Positions 32,991 through 46,595 of a stretch of 64,000 bases of DNA are shown here, one piece after another; the first letter of the stretch is position 1; each line of letters starts with the position of its first letter. The notes beneath the pieces were generated by a model, which was not told the DNA's origin, did not search any database, and saw nothing but the letters and a program-made list of their open reading frames with translations. A program made the position numbers and the translations under genes. Origin of the DNA: Polytrichum commune (taxonomy: Eukaryota; Streptophyta; Polytrichopsida; Polytrichales; Polytrichaceae); NCBI GenBank assembly GCA_950295325.1, contig OX485807.1:9017001-9081000 (forward strand). The letters run 5' to 3'.

Positions 32991-35900
32991 GGCATTACAT
33001 GACCCTAATGAGCGGTTAAGTGGACTTGGTTGACTATGGATGCCTCGACCTTATATGAATGCTTCAGGTAAGTCATCAAACAACAATAGCAAAAACAAGA
33101 ACACAACAAACATAACTTCAAATGTTTGTATTCCATGTTCACCAACCACCATATTTATGTAGTTATGCTATCTAGCATGTGTCATCACAATTGGAATTGT
33201 CCAAAATTCATGCATAAAGCCAAATATACTTATATCCTAGCTAGTTACTTAAATATCAATGTATGACACTTGGTACTACATTACGAATCACAAAAACCAC
33301 TACAATCAACATCGCACACCAATTTTAATGCCACATTATAACATATTTTTATAGTTACATTGAGGGACACTTACTATTCAAGGTTACACAATACTATAAT
33401 TATGTGCTAAGAATGTGAATTTTTACCAAGTATTCACATATATATTGCATTATCATGTACAAATAACCTATTTAATATTTGTTGATCAAAAAATAAAATC
33501 TATAGTAGAAAATATTATACATAACATTACTCATGGTCCACTCATGGTAGGGTATAGGCTCCCTTTTCTATATGGGCCTACGCATGCTCCAATTTGATAC
33601 ATCTATAGTATCATGCCCAATAGGTTTTGCCCTATTCACATCGCAACATTCCTCACTTGCATAATGTGTACGCACTAGCCCCACGCGATAGGTCGGGAGA
33701 CAAGCCAACTAGCAAACTGAGTGCATATGCTCTAATACTATTCCAGACCTGAATTTGGGACAACATTGCCGGGGTAGGCCCAACCTAGCATAGGAGGGTT
33801 ATTATCCTCTTAAAATGCCCAAAATTTCTAGCACTAAGGGTGCAACACCCTAGTGCTAAGCAATGTTATGTAGCATTAGAGCTAAGCATATAGTCGCCAA
33901 AAGTGGGGTCCAACTCAAGTTTTTGGAAAGCATCTCCCATGTTTTCCACTTCCAACAATTGTGTGAGTGACCTAAAAAAGAACTAGAGAGGCAAGTCGTT
34001 TGCTCTCTTTCGGGGCAACAAAAAATAGAATTAAAAAATTGGGTTCTTTTCTTGAGTTTGATTCTATTTGGAAATCACACAAATGATGAGAGGAAGAAGA
34101 AAAAAAATGCAACATGTGCACATAGATAGCAAAGAATACAAGAAGATTCTTGAATCTATGAAAGATAAAGCATGTCGGTGCTTAAAACTCAAAGAAAGCC
34201 CTCCAAAAGACTTTTTGGTGACACTCAAACAAGGAACCATTAATTTATTGATCCCCATACTTTACGATTAACTCTATCGCACAATTCCAAACCGCAAGCG
34301 ACACTAAATACCATGAACGGACTGAAGAACACCAGAAAATTGGGGAAATTGGGTTCGGGATTTTTGGGATTCGTGCAGTTATATAGCTGGTGGAGTGCAT
34401 GTGCCGCCATCATCCCCCACGAGGACAAACGCGCTCACTTCGTAAGCTATGGGTGCTCCAAATGGGCTCCAAGTTCCTTCTTCCCTTCTTTCCTTTGTAA
34501 GGATGGTTGTACATGAAAATCCTGAACGATTGAGCCACAACCACCCCAAAGGACCAGAGATCAGATTGAGTTCCATTCTAACTTCTCCCTAAGCTGATAA
34601 CGTCAAGTCTATTTGGTAGTAGGTCTACAATACAACAGGAAAAGGATATACTCTCGTAATGTTCTATGGATTCGAGGTATGTGCTCAGTCTGTGGCCCTA
34701 ACTTACTGCAGGCACTTCCGACCCCGCAAACAATCTCGGCTGTGAATCAGGAATTGTCTCATCCGATCGATTAAGGTAGATGGGTCTGAGGTCGTTACTT
34801 TTCTTCATCAGACCCCTGTGTTTGATTGGTATGTGGTCCCAAGTATGAATAGGTAGTTAGTACTAAGTGCCTTGACCCAGTCAATTTGCCTCCACTAACA
34901 TAAGAAAAGTCTTCAATGAAAAAGGGATTAAAGCATTCACGCTTATGAGGGCCTAATGTCATTGCTCTTCTTAATTGGGTGCCCAAATTTGAGTGGTCCA
35001 TGGCAAGGCTCGTATATCAGATTGACTGCTACGAAGACATTTGTTATATGAGATTGGAGTGTGTGGTTAAGATATAAATATAACTCAAGGTTTAGGTGCT
35101 AACATAATCGGGACTCAATGATTCTATGTGACCATGTAAAGATTCAAAGAAAATCTTCACTTTGACCTCTCAATTTTTTTAGATCTCTACCTGCACCGAT
35201 TCAGAAATTTGAAACGACAACCTGCACAATTTGCAATTTTTAACCGACTAACACAATCCCAAAGATATCCAATGGTTAGAATTGTTAGGGGAGTTGGAAA
35301 TGCCCACAACAGAGCCACAACCATCTGGACCAGTGGCCGGGAAGTGTTAGGGCATAGTCGGGCAAGATCCTTAGTGATTCTAAATCCAATTGATTACATG
35401 TGGACATCTTCCAGTTTTGGTTTCATTCATTCGAGGTATACACTACAGATTCCTCTAAAATGATCAGTAATTCTCCTGTAGTTTTGAACTTTAACAGGGT
35501 ATTTCTCAAACTGAACCGGTTCATCTGTAACAAACCGCCGGTTCTCCCTGAGCAGTGATCAGGACCCTTCAATACTTTAAATCAAAGCTAGCTTTTTACA
35601 TTGAATGCTCAGATAACCAAGCAGCATCTATTCAATACGAGGATTGACTCTTTTCTTGTCAACCAGCTCTACAAAGCCGTTACTTAAAGAGGAATATTTT
35701 GGTGAGCAATGACTACTCGAAGGAATTTTCTTGTTGGAGACTCCATGACTCAGCACGACACATTATATTAAATTGATCAACGGTTTGTATACAATATACT
35801 ATATGGCCTAATATTTCTTACATTATTACTCGAGGTCTGTGGACCTGCTCGACACCTAGGAATGAGCGTTGAACATACGGTAATTACTGCCACTTGAAAA

Positions 35901-38754
35901 CTCCGATCCTTACACAACCTACTGTATATCAGTATCAATATCTTATTGGCCTTCATCGTACATCCTAGGTAATTTATGTGGGCCTTCACTATAAGGGAGA
36001 GCGGGAATTATCACACACGAGCGTACCTCTCGTTCATTCAACATTAAAAACCTTGAAATGATATGCATTCCTGAGGTTACTATTATGATTTGTTTGACAT
36101 TGGAATTAGCTTCAAAGACTCTAAATTAGTTGAGTCCAAATGTATGAGATACGTCGGCCACAAACTTAATAGGGAGTCATGTTTCTATATTGGATGGATA
36201 AGAGGTATGCTTGGATGTGATAATTCCCTCTCTCCCATTGTAAGCACATCAATCATGGGCAATTACCTTGCATCATTGTAGTGTTAAGTTTGTGTTCTCA
36301 CTAACTTTTAGCGACAATCAATCGTGCATGGCGATGTGTTTATGAGGCTCACGCCTATGGCATCTTCATGAACCACTTGATCTAGCATTGATCCAAAGGC
36401 TAGCGATGCTAGTTGTGCCATGAGATGACATAACACATGTCATGGAGTGGACGAGTGCTCACAAACTTGGGCAAAAGCGAAGAACTTGATGAAGGACATA
36501 ACATTATTCAACGGAGTTTGTACATTGGATGGGGATAAGCCAAATTCTAGTTAGAACTATACTTTGTTTTTTCTCATAACAAAGCATTGTACTAGCAAAT
36601 TTAAGCTGAAAAACTCAAGTGAAGTAATGTATTGATATTATTAAAATGGAATAGTTCATAACAATTGAATAATATCATGAAGGACAAAAGTTTGTATGAT
36701 AAGGCAAGTCTCCCAACCGCCTAAAGAGTAAGATGGTCTGAGGTTGTTTTTATATACACAACAAAGGGTCGTTAAGTTGCCTTAGTACATTTGTCTCGAG
36801 CTCTCTCATTGGTGGAGGCCAATAATCAACGTTCTACAAAGGTTACTGCTACAGTCACTGGAAAAATTGCCTTGCATTTTCAAACAATTTGCAAATCTAC
36901 CCTTTGGTAGAAATCCATATTTCCTTCACCAAAGCGTGATGATTGCTTAGATTCATGTTTGTTTGTAATGCTAATGTGGTCACTTTTCTTAATTGGACAC
37001 CTAAATTTCAGTGATATATGGCAAGGCTCTTATTTACCTATGTGCACATTCATGACCAATTGTTGATCCAAGAGCATAAGGGGTATCAAAACTTGTCATA
37101 GGTTTTCATCCATGAAAACAAAATATCATCCATATTTTACAAATTAAATTCACGAGCTGATCAATTATGACTAATAACCAGCTCAAGTAGGTGGATAACT
37201 CACCACTCATGTGGTTTGCCAACCACTCTTTGCTTGTTGGATATCTAGTCCATCGCTTATAATAAGTCTGGACTATTCACCTAAACAGTAGATACCATTC
37301 TAGGTTTAGTTGTGAAAATCAATGTTGTTTTTTTGGCTTCATGATGCCAAATTGCACCTGAAACATTATAATGATATTGTCCCTTTCAAACAAAAATATG
37401 AAAGAAAGAGAAAGGAGAAAAACCAAACAAAACAATGTAGTTTGGCAGGTCCATGCCAACTTTGCATCACATGTAGCCTATGCCCGGGGGGGGGGGGGGG
37501 GACTCTTCATACCACGTACAACTAATGTAAGTGTAAGAAGAGGTATTATTTGAGGTAATAGTGTTCATAGTATACATAAGGGAGAAGTATTATTTTACTC
37601 CAATGTGTACATTTATAAAGGTTAATAAGAATTATGAAGTAAAAGTAGATGTAGAAAAGGGGGGCCTAAGGTTTAGAGAAAAATTGACAATAGATGTGTT
37701 AGTTTTATCTAATTCATCTCTAACCAAGTCACTCCCTTTAGTTAGCAGGAGGGTAGACAAATTTGTGAAAGCATACAAGATCGTACACTCCATGGGACAA
37801 AGTTTGTCACAACATTTCTTTTGGTTTGATTCCAAGTTTCAAGTTGTTTCCTACATATATGATAGACATACTTATTTCCAATCCCCCCCCCCCCTCCAAT
37901 CTATTATACATGGAGGAGCAATGTTTTTTGTCTGTGACTAAGAGATGATTCTGGCCACAGAAAAGAACCCCACCACTCCCATGACATGCAAGTGGATTTT
38001 ACCATAATGGGAGGGGGTGCTTATCTACACAATTTGTAGATTTGTTCAAGTGGGATCTAGGAAATTTAGGAGCCTGGATGTTGTTGTCGGGTTGGTGAGA
38101 TCTAGGAACCTGGGAGATTGCAAGGACACCATTACAATACAGGTAAGGGGGGTTCACCAAGGATAAATGTAGTTTTACTCCTACTACATGAGTAGATTTG
38201 TGGTTGCATCCAATTAGTTGAGGGTCCATACCTCTCATCATGGGGTCCGCCACATCCCATTTTGGGCAAAGCAAGTTGAGGTGGCATGTTTCCATAAGTA
38301 TAATTCTAGTGACCTGGCAAGCCTTCATTGCCTATCATATGATGGACTATTTATTTGGTGAGCTTGACCTTTCAACTTATTATGTGTAGGTTAGATGTTG
38401 TACCTGTCATAAGTCTCTTAGTTACCCAATATATGTTAGTAAGTTTAAACCAATAGTCTATTTTTTTCAATTTCAATATTATTTTGCTGAATGATATAAT
38501 CATTGAGTTAGTGTCCGATGGGCTATCACTAGTCTTAATACATATCCACGTCCATTTACACACCCTGGCTACATATGTGGAACTAAACATTTCAAAGAAT
38601 ATTTGGACCAGTAGATCTTATTGTACATGCAAGATCTAATGATCCAAAAAAAATTAGAGTTTTTTTCTTGTTTTCCTAGAAGTTGATAGCAAACAACTAG
38701 GAAGTCGATTGCTCTTGGTCAACTGCAATAGTCAAAAGTAGCAAAACTAAGCTG

Positions 38755-38880
38755 ATTGCAAAATAATAGTTGACTAAGCATATCAATTGCAAAGTAATAT
38801 TCAACTAAGTTGGTCGATTTACAAAGTAATAGTCGACTAAGTTGGTCAATTGCAAAGTAATAATCGACCAAACCATTAAC
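38755..38880 (+). repeat. Tandem repeat, about 31 bp x 4
   Basis: Units of ATTGCAAAGTAATAGT followed by CGACTAAGTTGGTCA begin at about 38755, 38786, 38817 and 38849. Non-coding. Confidence 0.7.
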
Positions 38881-39010
38881 CAAGGGGGTTGACTGCGCCA
38901 AATTACCCTAGGTAAATTATCAAACTTACCCCCTCCTCATCAATGTGACGTTTTTGGATTTGGCGTCATGTTGCCAACACATGTTGTGATGCAACATAAC
39001 AGACATCAAT

Positions 39011-39115
39011 GTGAATCCCTACATGTAGCTATCATTTTCTAATGTGAAATCCCAACATGGGGCTGTCATTTTCTAGTGTGAAATCCCTGCATGTAGCTGT
39101 CATTTCTAATGTGAT
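39011..39115 (+). repeat. Tandem repeat, about 34 bp x 3
   Basis: Units of GTGAAATCCCTACATG followed by TAGCTGTCATTTTCTAAT begin at about 39011, 39044 and 39078. Non-coding. Confidence 0.65.
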
Positions 39116-42100
39116 GAAAAAACCATGAAGTTACACACATGTCGCCATCACATTCAATGTAATGAGAAAAGTAAGTTTAAAGGGCGTGGATTTGGGTACC
39201 TTGGAAAGGCCACTGATTGTACTCAAGTTTTCATCTCCTAGTTATTGGAAATAGGTCACTCTATACTATGAATATTGGGTTGGGAGAGAATCTTGCCTTT
39301 GAATATTTATGGTAATTTTAAAACTTGAAAATAAATGATGATTCTTTTGTTGAACAATATCAATTTCCGGACTTATGAAAAATCACTTTAGTATCACACT
39401 TGTGCCACACTTATACGCGATTGCTTACATGTAACGGAAATGGGTTTGTCTACCTTAACCCCTAGCTTCCCCACCAACCCATCCCGGGTTGATGGATGAT
39501 TTCTTCCCAACATTAAGCCCACCTAACTCATTCATCCACAATCAAAGTAACTATAACCATCAAGTCAACATGGATATTTACCCATAGACAGATGAGCCGT
39601 GCAGTTTGGAGATGATTAGAACATGGAATTTTTTTTGTCAAAGTGGGAAGTGGTCATATTTTTGTTGCATTGGATGGTTATGTGAGGATATTGACTCCAA
39701 TCAATGGTTGCCACTTCAATGCAAACTTTGCATGAAAGTCAAAGATGTTTAGTTTGGTAAAAGTGAAAAAATTTAAGCTCATATTAAAACAATCATTGTG
39801 CTCACATTGATAGCTTAATTATTATTTAACCACTCTCTAACTCTTAGGGAATTCTTTGCATAAATGTAATTAGAAATTTATGACAATGTACATGCTCCAA
39901 ATGCAAGGTGGCTAGCCTATTGTAGTTGCACAATTTGACATGAGAATTTGTGGAGGTGCTCATTTAATAAATTGTTCCCATCCCATTGGATCACACATGC
40001 AGTCCACTCATTTCAAGGTGAATTTGATTGGTCAAGCTTATTTTTGGTGGGATAAAACATGTCATTTTTTTGTGTATCACTTCCTTCAATTTTTATAATC
40101 TAAAAATCCCAAGAGTTCTTCATGCTCATTTTTTCCCTCGGAATCGCCCATCTCCCATACTTCAAAATCCCACGGATGAATCCCGTTTTGACCTCAAAAC
40201 TTGTCCATGACAAATTTAATAACTAACATAGAGTGAAATGCACTCAAAACAACCCTTTCATAGGCTTGGAACGTTAAGGGTTAACTTATGTACATATAAT
40301 AAATTTTGATATGATGGTCCTTCAGCTCATTAATGTAATTGGGCATGTAATTAAAAGGCTCTCAATAGAACCACGATGTTATGACACCATTACAATACAT
40401 TAACAGTTTAACCTCACAGCTCGTGTAAAGCATGTCCTTCACATTTGTAATGAATGGGTTGACACCGTACATAATAAAGGCTGCCTCTCTTATCGTACAT
40501 AATCATTAAGCTTCATCAAAGATGAAACTATTGAATCTGCTATGTCTACTCAAGGTTGTGATTCAGGAATATTGTGCCACGTGTTCAACGTCCATTGGGT
40601 CATTGATTTTTTAATTTTTTGCATGGGGGTGGTGGGGGAAGGGTGCCATAAATATTTACAATTCAAAACGTGGTTGCCAACCAGGAGAGGACTAAGAGGA
40701 ATTACATAGTTGTCTTTCATGTACCACATCTTTGATCATAAAGTGGAAGTGAGCTCTTAGTAGAGGCCCAGGAAGTGCTTTCAGACATGAAAATGATGAT
40801 GTGGAGGTTGAAAGGGAGTTGAAAATACACTATCCCCAAGAGTGGAGGTGAAGTATTCCACCCTAAACTCCGTAATATCAACCCCCATAATGTCACTCAC
40901 TCTCTAATATCCCGAAACCCAAGGGAACGGATGTTCATAGTTCAAATCTCACTCCTTATTGTCACATTTCTCTCCCTTATATCACAAATTTTGTCATTAA
41001 TGCAAACCGTCAAAGAAATCAACCTATATCCTCGCATTGCGCCATGTGTCAATGTGTGGAGTGTCACCTTCTTATTCTTATTCTTCTTCTTATGCCACTT
41101 GTTGAATGTTGGTGCATGCATATGCCACATCGCCTAGGGTGGCCAAGTGGAGTGGACCACACCAAACCATTCAAATGTTGCACTTTGTGTTATTCCATAG
41201 TGTCACATGCTACACTAATTCTATAGTATCATGCATCCAGGTCAACACTACAAAACTCTGTAAAATCACGTGCACTTTGGTTGCCACAAGTGTGATACTA
41301 CAGAGTTTAGAGTGTAGTTGATGTCTTTGATAATAACAAGAGTACTACTTTTGATACCTAAAATTAGTGACTTGAGTTTAGTATTCCTTGGTTATTATAT
41401 CGCTTCTTGCATATCTTCTAGTTCTTCCTTAACATATAGTCATAATCTTGGAACTTACTAGAGCTTCGATGAACACTATGTATATGCAAGCAAGGAACAC
41501 CCAATGAAGGCATAAGGTAGGAAGGAAGGAGGAGAGAGGAGAGAGTTGGGAGGGGAGAGAAGAAAAGAAGACTAGGAGATGAGGGAGGTTGAAAAGGGAG
41601 GAGTTGAGTTGCTCTAGTTTTGTTATATTTAGTTGGGATGCACTTGGGTTGTCAACTTTGCGCAAGCTTGCACTCAATTAGAGAAGGAATCAGCAATTTC
41701 CAGAGGTGAGAGATGGGGAAAGTCCTCTTGCCTTCCTCTAGGTTTTTCTCATAATATAGAATTTTTTTTCCTCCATGTGGCACATTCCAACTTTTTATTA
41801 TTATTATGGATATATTTTGGCACCCCCATTACTAATACAACAATGACGAATAAAGTAGACACTGGAAAGAAGTTAAGTAGCAACCTATCATTGTGTGATG
41901 TCTAACCCATCTAGTTAGACATTGAAAAAGCAGTTCAATTTCCAGGCCTGTACAAAATCACTTCATTATCACACCTGTACCGGACGTATGCAAAATAGCT
42001 TAAGTTCTTGGAAATGGGTCTGTCTACCTTAATCCTCACTGCAAATGAACATATACATGAATATGATATAATAAATCTCTATATCTTCTAGGTCATCTTA

Positions 42101-43348
42101 TGGGTATCTTACAGGTCAACTGCTCCGTTGAGTCTCATGGGCTTTGTGGTCCTTGAAAACAATTATATATAAATGCCATGAAACCACAAACTTTTTTCCA
42201 TCCAATATATACCTCAAACTTTACACCTGGTTGTGAACAGAGTACTGTAGTTGGTCATGTAGAGTATTCTTGACCTAAATTGGATGTGCAGGATTTTTGG
42301 AACATGGGACGTGAGGTTGCCTGCGAATAATTTTGACAATTGCTGGTATGTAGCACATCATCTGTTACACAAGAATTATCACATTGCAGAACTATCATTT
42401 TCTATTACGAACTTGGATGCCTAAGATTATTCTCTCATTATTTTTGCTTCGGAGGTGCTCCAAGAGTCGTGGCCATCATAGACTCTCAATCAACTTAGGA
42501 TGGTTTCTTCGTAGAACTCTCTCAAGGAATATGAGACCGAATGTGAACAGATTAATGGCAATCAATTAGCTCTAATTGAGAACATGAATTCGGGAAACTC
42601 TCCATTTGATAAATTTCATTCAATGCACAATCATCTCACTCGACAAAGTTGTGATCACTTCAGATAAATTATTTCACTTTCAAATTATATCATAACACAT
42701 GTATGATCACTCACAAGGTGATCACAAATTCACTCACACTGAAGAAAATCTCTTCCATAAATCACCTTGGTACTCCAGCTACAAGCACGCACCTGTGACA
42801 ACTAGGTGTGCGTTTTACTCAAATGACCTTTACTTGACACATGCAAAAATTGAAGACCCCACAACGAGCAATAACTCATTGTATCCATACTACATGCAGT
42901 AGGAATTATTAAAACTTCCACATCAGACAGCATTGAACAGCCATGGCACGAAAAGCTAATACCGGAGAATCTTTTAAGACAGTATTAATTTTCAGAACAT
43001 ATAATGAGGTGTTGTAATTTAGAAACCTCCAAATTCTTTTAGATGAATACATCCTCAGTTCCAAACTGATCAATTGGTGAAGGCATTTAAATGTTAGTGG
43101 AGACCAATGATTGGGGAGAACTGGCACTTAGTTACAAATGAACCGTTTGAAGTTCAAGACTGCAGGAAAATTACCGATCATTTTAGAGGAATTTATAGAA
43201 TATTCCCCAATTCAATAAAGGAAACCCAAAGGATGTCAACATGTAACCGGTTGGACTTGCAAACACTAGGATTTCAACCGATTATGCCCAAAAATCTCCC
43301 CGATCACTGGTGGAGACTGATCAACAGCTTACATGATCCCAGGTCCCT

Positions 43349-43356
43349 TTATAAGC
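43349..43356 (+). promoter_or_regulatory. Possible TATA box of the fourth secreted-protein gene
   Basis: CTTTATAAGC lies upstream of a possible leader exon that ends in a splice-donor-like CCAG/GTAAGC at about 43402. A matching acceptor, GATGTTTGCAG, occurs at about 44201-44211, about 95 bases before the start codon at 44306. This implies a leader intron of about 810 bases. All of this is inference from consensus signals. Confidence 0.3.
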
Positions 43357-43721
43357 ACTCCAATGAGTTTCCAGGCAGATGATTGTGACTTCAAGGAGCC
43401 AGGTAAGCTTCTTTCTGTATAAGCTTGATCTGCAAAACAAATTGCAAAAAGTTTAATTTTTTTTCCTCACACCGGTATCTTGTATTTGTGTCAGTACATA
43501 TATAGACTATCCCTTTAGACCTGTAAGGACTCTGTTAATTAGTAATTGGCACCTGATGCAATTAAAATTGTTGAATTGGTGTCTACTGATGTAGAGTCCA
43601 CTGTGTGGACACTGGTTTTAGATAATACTTCATTGATTACAATTTCCCCACATCTTTCACTTAACTGATTTTTGGGATGTTCAACATGTCTAGACCAATG
43701 TTTGATACCAATGGTCAGAGG

Positions 43722-44260
43722 GATTGTACAAATACAAGTTGTATGTAGCACAATGCTGTTTTCTGGGAATCTCTAATGTTCTCCTTTCGTGCAAGCTTGC
43801 ATCCGTTAATTAAAGAATTTCTGCAGCCCAATATTTCAAAGTTCTGAAAATGTGCATAGATTTATTCTATGTGGTCAACATGTTTTAATGCCCGGGTATA
43901 TTTTTTCCTTCATGTTTGCAGTTTGTTGTGAAGCATCAATCGATTGAGGTACTGCAGCACCTTACATGTTCATATCTCTTTTGAAACCAAATCAAACATG
44001 TACAATGTCAATATTGGTCGATTTCTCTCTCCAGCACTGCACGGAATCATACAAATACAAGCTACACTCATACATAGCACAACGTTGTACTCTGGACTTT
44101 CCGCAACTCAATATTACAAAAGTTTTGAGAATGTGTGCAGAGATCATTCCATATGTGACATATCTTCTTAAACACCAGGGTATACTTATCGAGTGTCCTT
44201 GATGTTTGCAGGTTTGTTTGTGAACGTCAACTATTGACAAGTAATTGAATCGGGTGCAGC
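43722..44260 (+). repeat. Tandem duplication in the leader region of the fourth secreted-protein gene
   Basis: Two copies of about 230 bases each. Copy 1 runs from GTACAAATACAAGTTGTATG at about 43727 to CTTCATGTTTGCAGTTTGTT at about 43912. Copy 2 runs from ATACAAATACAAGCTACAC at about 44048 to CTTGATGTTTGCAGGTTTG at about 44199. Each copy ends in a splice-acceptor-like TTTGCAG, so the possible leader intron has two candidate acceptors. Confidence 0.6.
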
Positions 44261-44764
44261 AGATAGAGGCAGCCTGGGAAGTAGGGCACGCTAGTTTGAA
44301 GGTGCATGTCAACAATGGCCAGCATGGCTTGCATATTTATACTCAATTATATCTTGGTAATGTGTGTCACTCTGATCCTGGCCGAAGGCAGGGATCTCCC
44401 AGAACAGGCGTCACAGGCACTCCCATTTCTCCACCTCGATAAATCTGCCCCTGAGGGTCACTCATTTGCGTCCTTTCCAGTGTATCCTCCATCGCCACCA
44501 AGTCAGCACAGCAGGAAGCCACGTCATCATAGTGAAGCGGAGCCTACCCATCAAGGGTACATGAAACTTTCTCATCACGATGAAGCAAAGCCTCCCCATG
44601 AAGCAGCAGAGTCACCCCATCAAGGGTGCATGAAGCCCCTGCATCACAACGAAGCAAAGCCTCCCCATCAAGGGTACATGAAGCCTTCTCATGACAATGA
44701 AGCGGAGCCTCCCCATGATGGGTACATGAAGCCTTCTCATGACGATGAAGCAGAGCCTCCCCAT

Positions 44765-46595
44765 CAGTGGTGTTTTTTCACAAGGTCCCTAACATGTCTA
44801 GGGACATGTTCATACAAAAAAAACATTTCCAATGGACGGGTTCTTAGAAAATGAACCGGTTTTGGGACGTGTCAAATTCACTTTGGATGGGTTCTAAAAA
44901 TAACAATTTTTTAATTTTAAAAATTCCAAAAAAATGAATGGTACAAATATCAATTACATTTTTTCATATAAAACATGTGAATATAAGCATAATGCAATCA
45001 AAGCACTAATACCCAATGTTTAGTAGTTAAGTGCGGTGCAAGTCCTCTGACAAACATCCAATCTAAGGTATATGGGTGTTATTCAGTTCAATTTTCATAT
45101 CCTTCAACTTCTACCAATTAGATTGAGTTTGAGTTTGAGTTAATTACAAATGAACCGATTGAGTTTGAGAAAAAACTTGTTGAAGTTCAAGATTGCAGGA
45201 AATGTACAAATGGCTCCGGTTACCTTGAATGTGTTACTGATTTAACCATGTCGCACTGCAATACTCCAGTCATATCGTTAACTCAAATGCAATGGGACTG
45301 CTCAATAGGACTTCACAGTAAGAGAAAAGTTGGAGGGAGAAATCGATGCACAAAAGCCATGAGTTCATCATATGGCAGTAAGCATTTGATCACGTGCAGG
45401 AAGTGGCAACCAAAGAATCCAGTGAAGATGTAAACCTAAAGGGGAGAAATTAAAGTAAGACTCTTTCCTATGAGAGAAGTATGAGGCTGGCAGCGTCAAC
45501 AACATTGGCTGCAAATTCTACCACCTTGCCATGACTGTTTCGACTCTTCCCAAAGCTGCACACACTCAAACAATTTTGTCAAATGTCACATAATTCAATT
45601 TCTGATAACGCCTTCTGTTAGACCTAAGTTGACAAAATGATTCTCATAGCAAGCTTATTGATGTTCCAAGTCTGCTGTCAATTTCCCCACCACATTCGCA
45701 ACTTCGCGGAGTGGGTACTTGATTTCATCCAGAAAACACTATGTTGTATTCGACAGACATAGCAGTACCGTGAGCTACAACTTTAGTCTAATAATTTTGC
45801 CAATGAGCAGCTACAAACCCTCCCACATCCACATCACAGGATTGGACTCTTCTGAGGACACCCCACCAAGGGCGAATGCATTCACTTGAATTTTTGAATT
45901 GCAAACACTAGGATCTCAACTCACTTAACTTAGCTGGCATGGTTGATGAGTCCTATTGGAGCTGCTTCAAGTTCATGAATCCTCATCATTGATCAGTGTG
46001 CTGCTTGAGTCACCGGAGTGCCCTTTGTTTATTGAAGGTGAAACAACCACGGGAAAGGATGAACTTAAAGACCAGGTCAGAAAGTGCAACTTAGGGGACA
46101 AAAAGGAAAGGAAACGGCACTCATCACCACAGTCGGTTCAAACTGCGACATGGAAAGAAGAATGGAAGATCTATATAATTGGTATCTTGGGAAGCAGATA
46201 CAATCCCGAGAGAAAAGGATGAAGGAGACAACAAGCTGCTGTGAAGGATCCGAGTCTGTTTATCTGAACTAGCCTATGTGGACAAAATGGGGCAGGTGGC
46301 AGCTAAAATAGATAAAGCAGAATTGAAGGAAGATACTATTGTTTCCAAGTGCAACCAATCACATGCCGACATCTTTCGGGTTATCTTTATCAATTTGTTT
46401 TTTTTCTTTAACCTTTTCATGGACGGGTTGGTTTAAAAATTACCGGTTTTGGGACGGGTTGTTTTTTCTTTAACCTTTCCATGGACGGGTTGGTTTTGAA
46501 ATTACCGGTTTTGGGAGGGGTTGCAATTTTTTTTGCCTTTCAATTCAAGGTTTTTGGACGTGGACGGGTAAAAACTTTGTGAAAAAACACCCTTG
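44765..46595. mobile_element. hAT element inserted in a coding repeat, with 8-bp target duplication
   Basis: A 1831-bp insertion. The left end reads CAGTGGTGTTTTTTCACAAG and the right end, reverse-complemented, reads CAAGGGTGTTTTTTCACAAA, so they agree over about 20 bases with three differences. CARGGGTG-type ends are characteristic of hAT elements. The flanking CTCCCCAT copies (44757-44764 and 46596-46603) form a perfect 8-bp duplication. The host unit is repetitive, but it resumes exactly in phase. Subterminal repeats are shared by both ends (GGACGGGTT..., ACCGGTTTTGGGACG). No transposase motif is seen, so it is probably non-autonomous. Confidence 0.85.
45115..45433 (+). other. Host-like open segment carried inside the hAT element
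   Basis: An open frame reads LITNEPIEFEKKLVEVQDC and continues RKCTNGSGYLECVTDLTMSHC to a stop at 45433. The DNA at 43107-43180, upstream of the host gene, reads LVTNEPFEVQDCRK in the equivalent frame. A second shared block, TTGCAAACACTAGGAT, occurs at about 45896 and about 43258. The element therefore shares at least two short colinear segments with the flank of the gene it sits in. That fits capture by the transposon or a common ancestor of both sequences. No protein family is recognised. Confidence 0.4.

Larger units (their letters stand above)
32999..43106. other. Ten kilobases of repeat-derived sequence, no gene seen
   Basis: No supportable gene. Visible features are short tandem repeats at 38755-38880 and 39011-39115, a poly-G run at about 37484-37501, a poly-C run at about 37884-37896, and a near-palindrome at about 33831-33856. 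An inverted pair with CAACACTACAAAACTCTGTA at about 41243 could fold into a hairpin of roughly 80 bases. Fragments around 34960-35030 and 36970-37040 (CTTCTTAATTGGGTGCCCAAATTT versus CTTAATTGGACACCTAAATTT, each followed by GGCAAGGCTC) are two copies of the same unidentified repeat. A 126-residue frame at 37561-37941 has no recognised motif. Confidence 0.4.

Noticed and set aside
37561-37941. 126-residue reading frame between poly-G and poly-C tracts as a gene
   Set aside because: No motif, no promoter, AT-rich codons and simple-sequence neighbours. Its length is compatible with chance in this composition.
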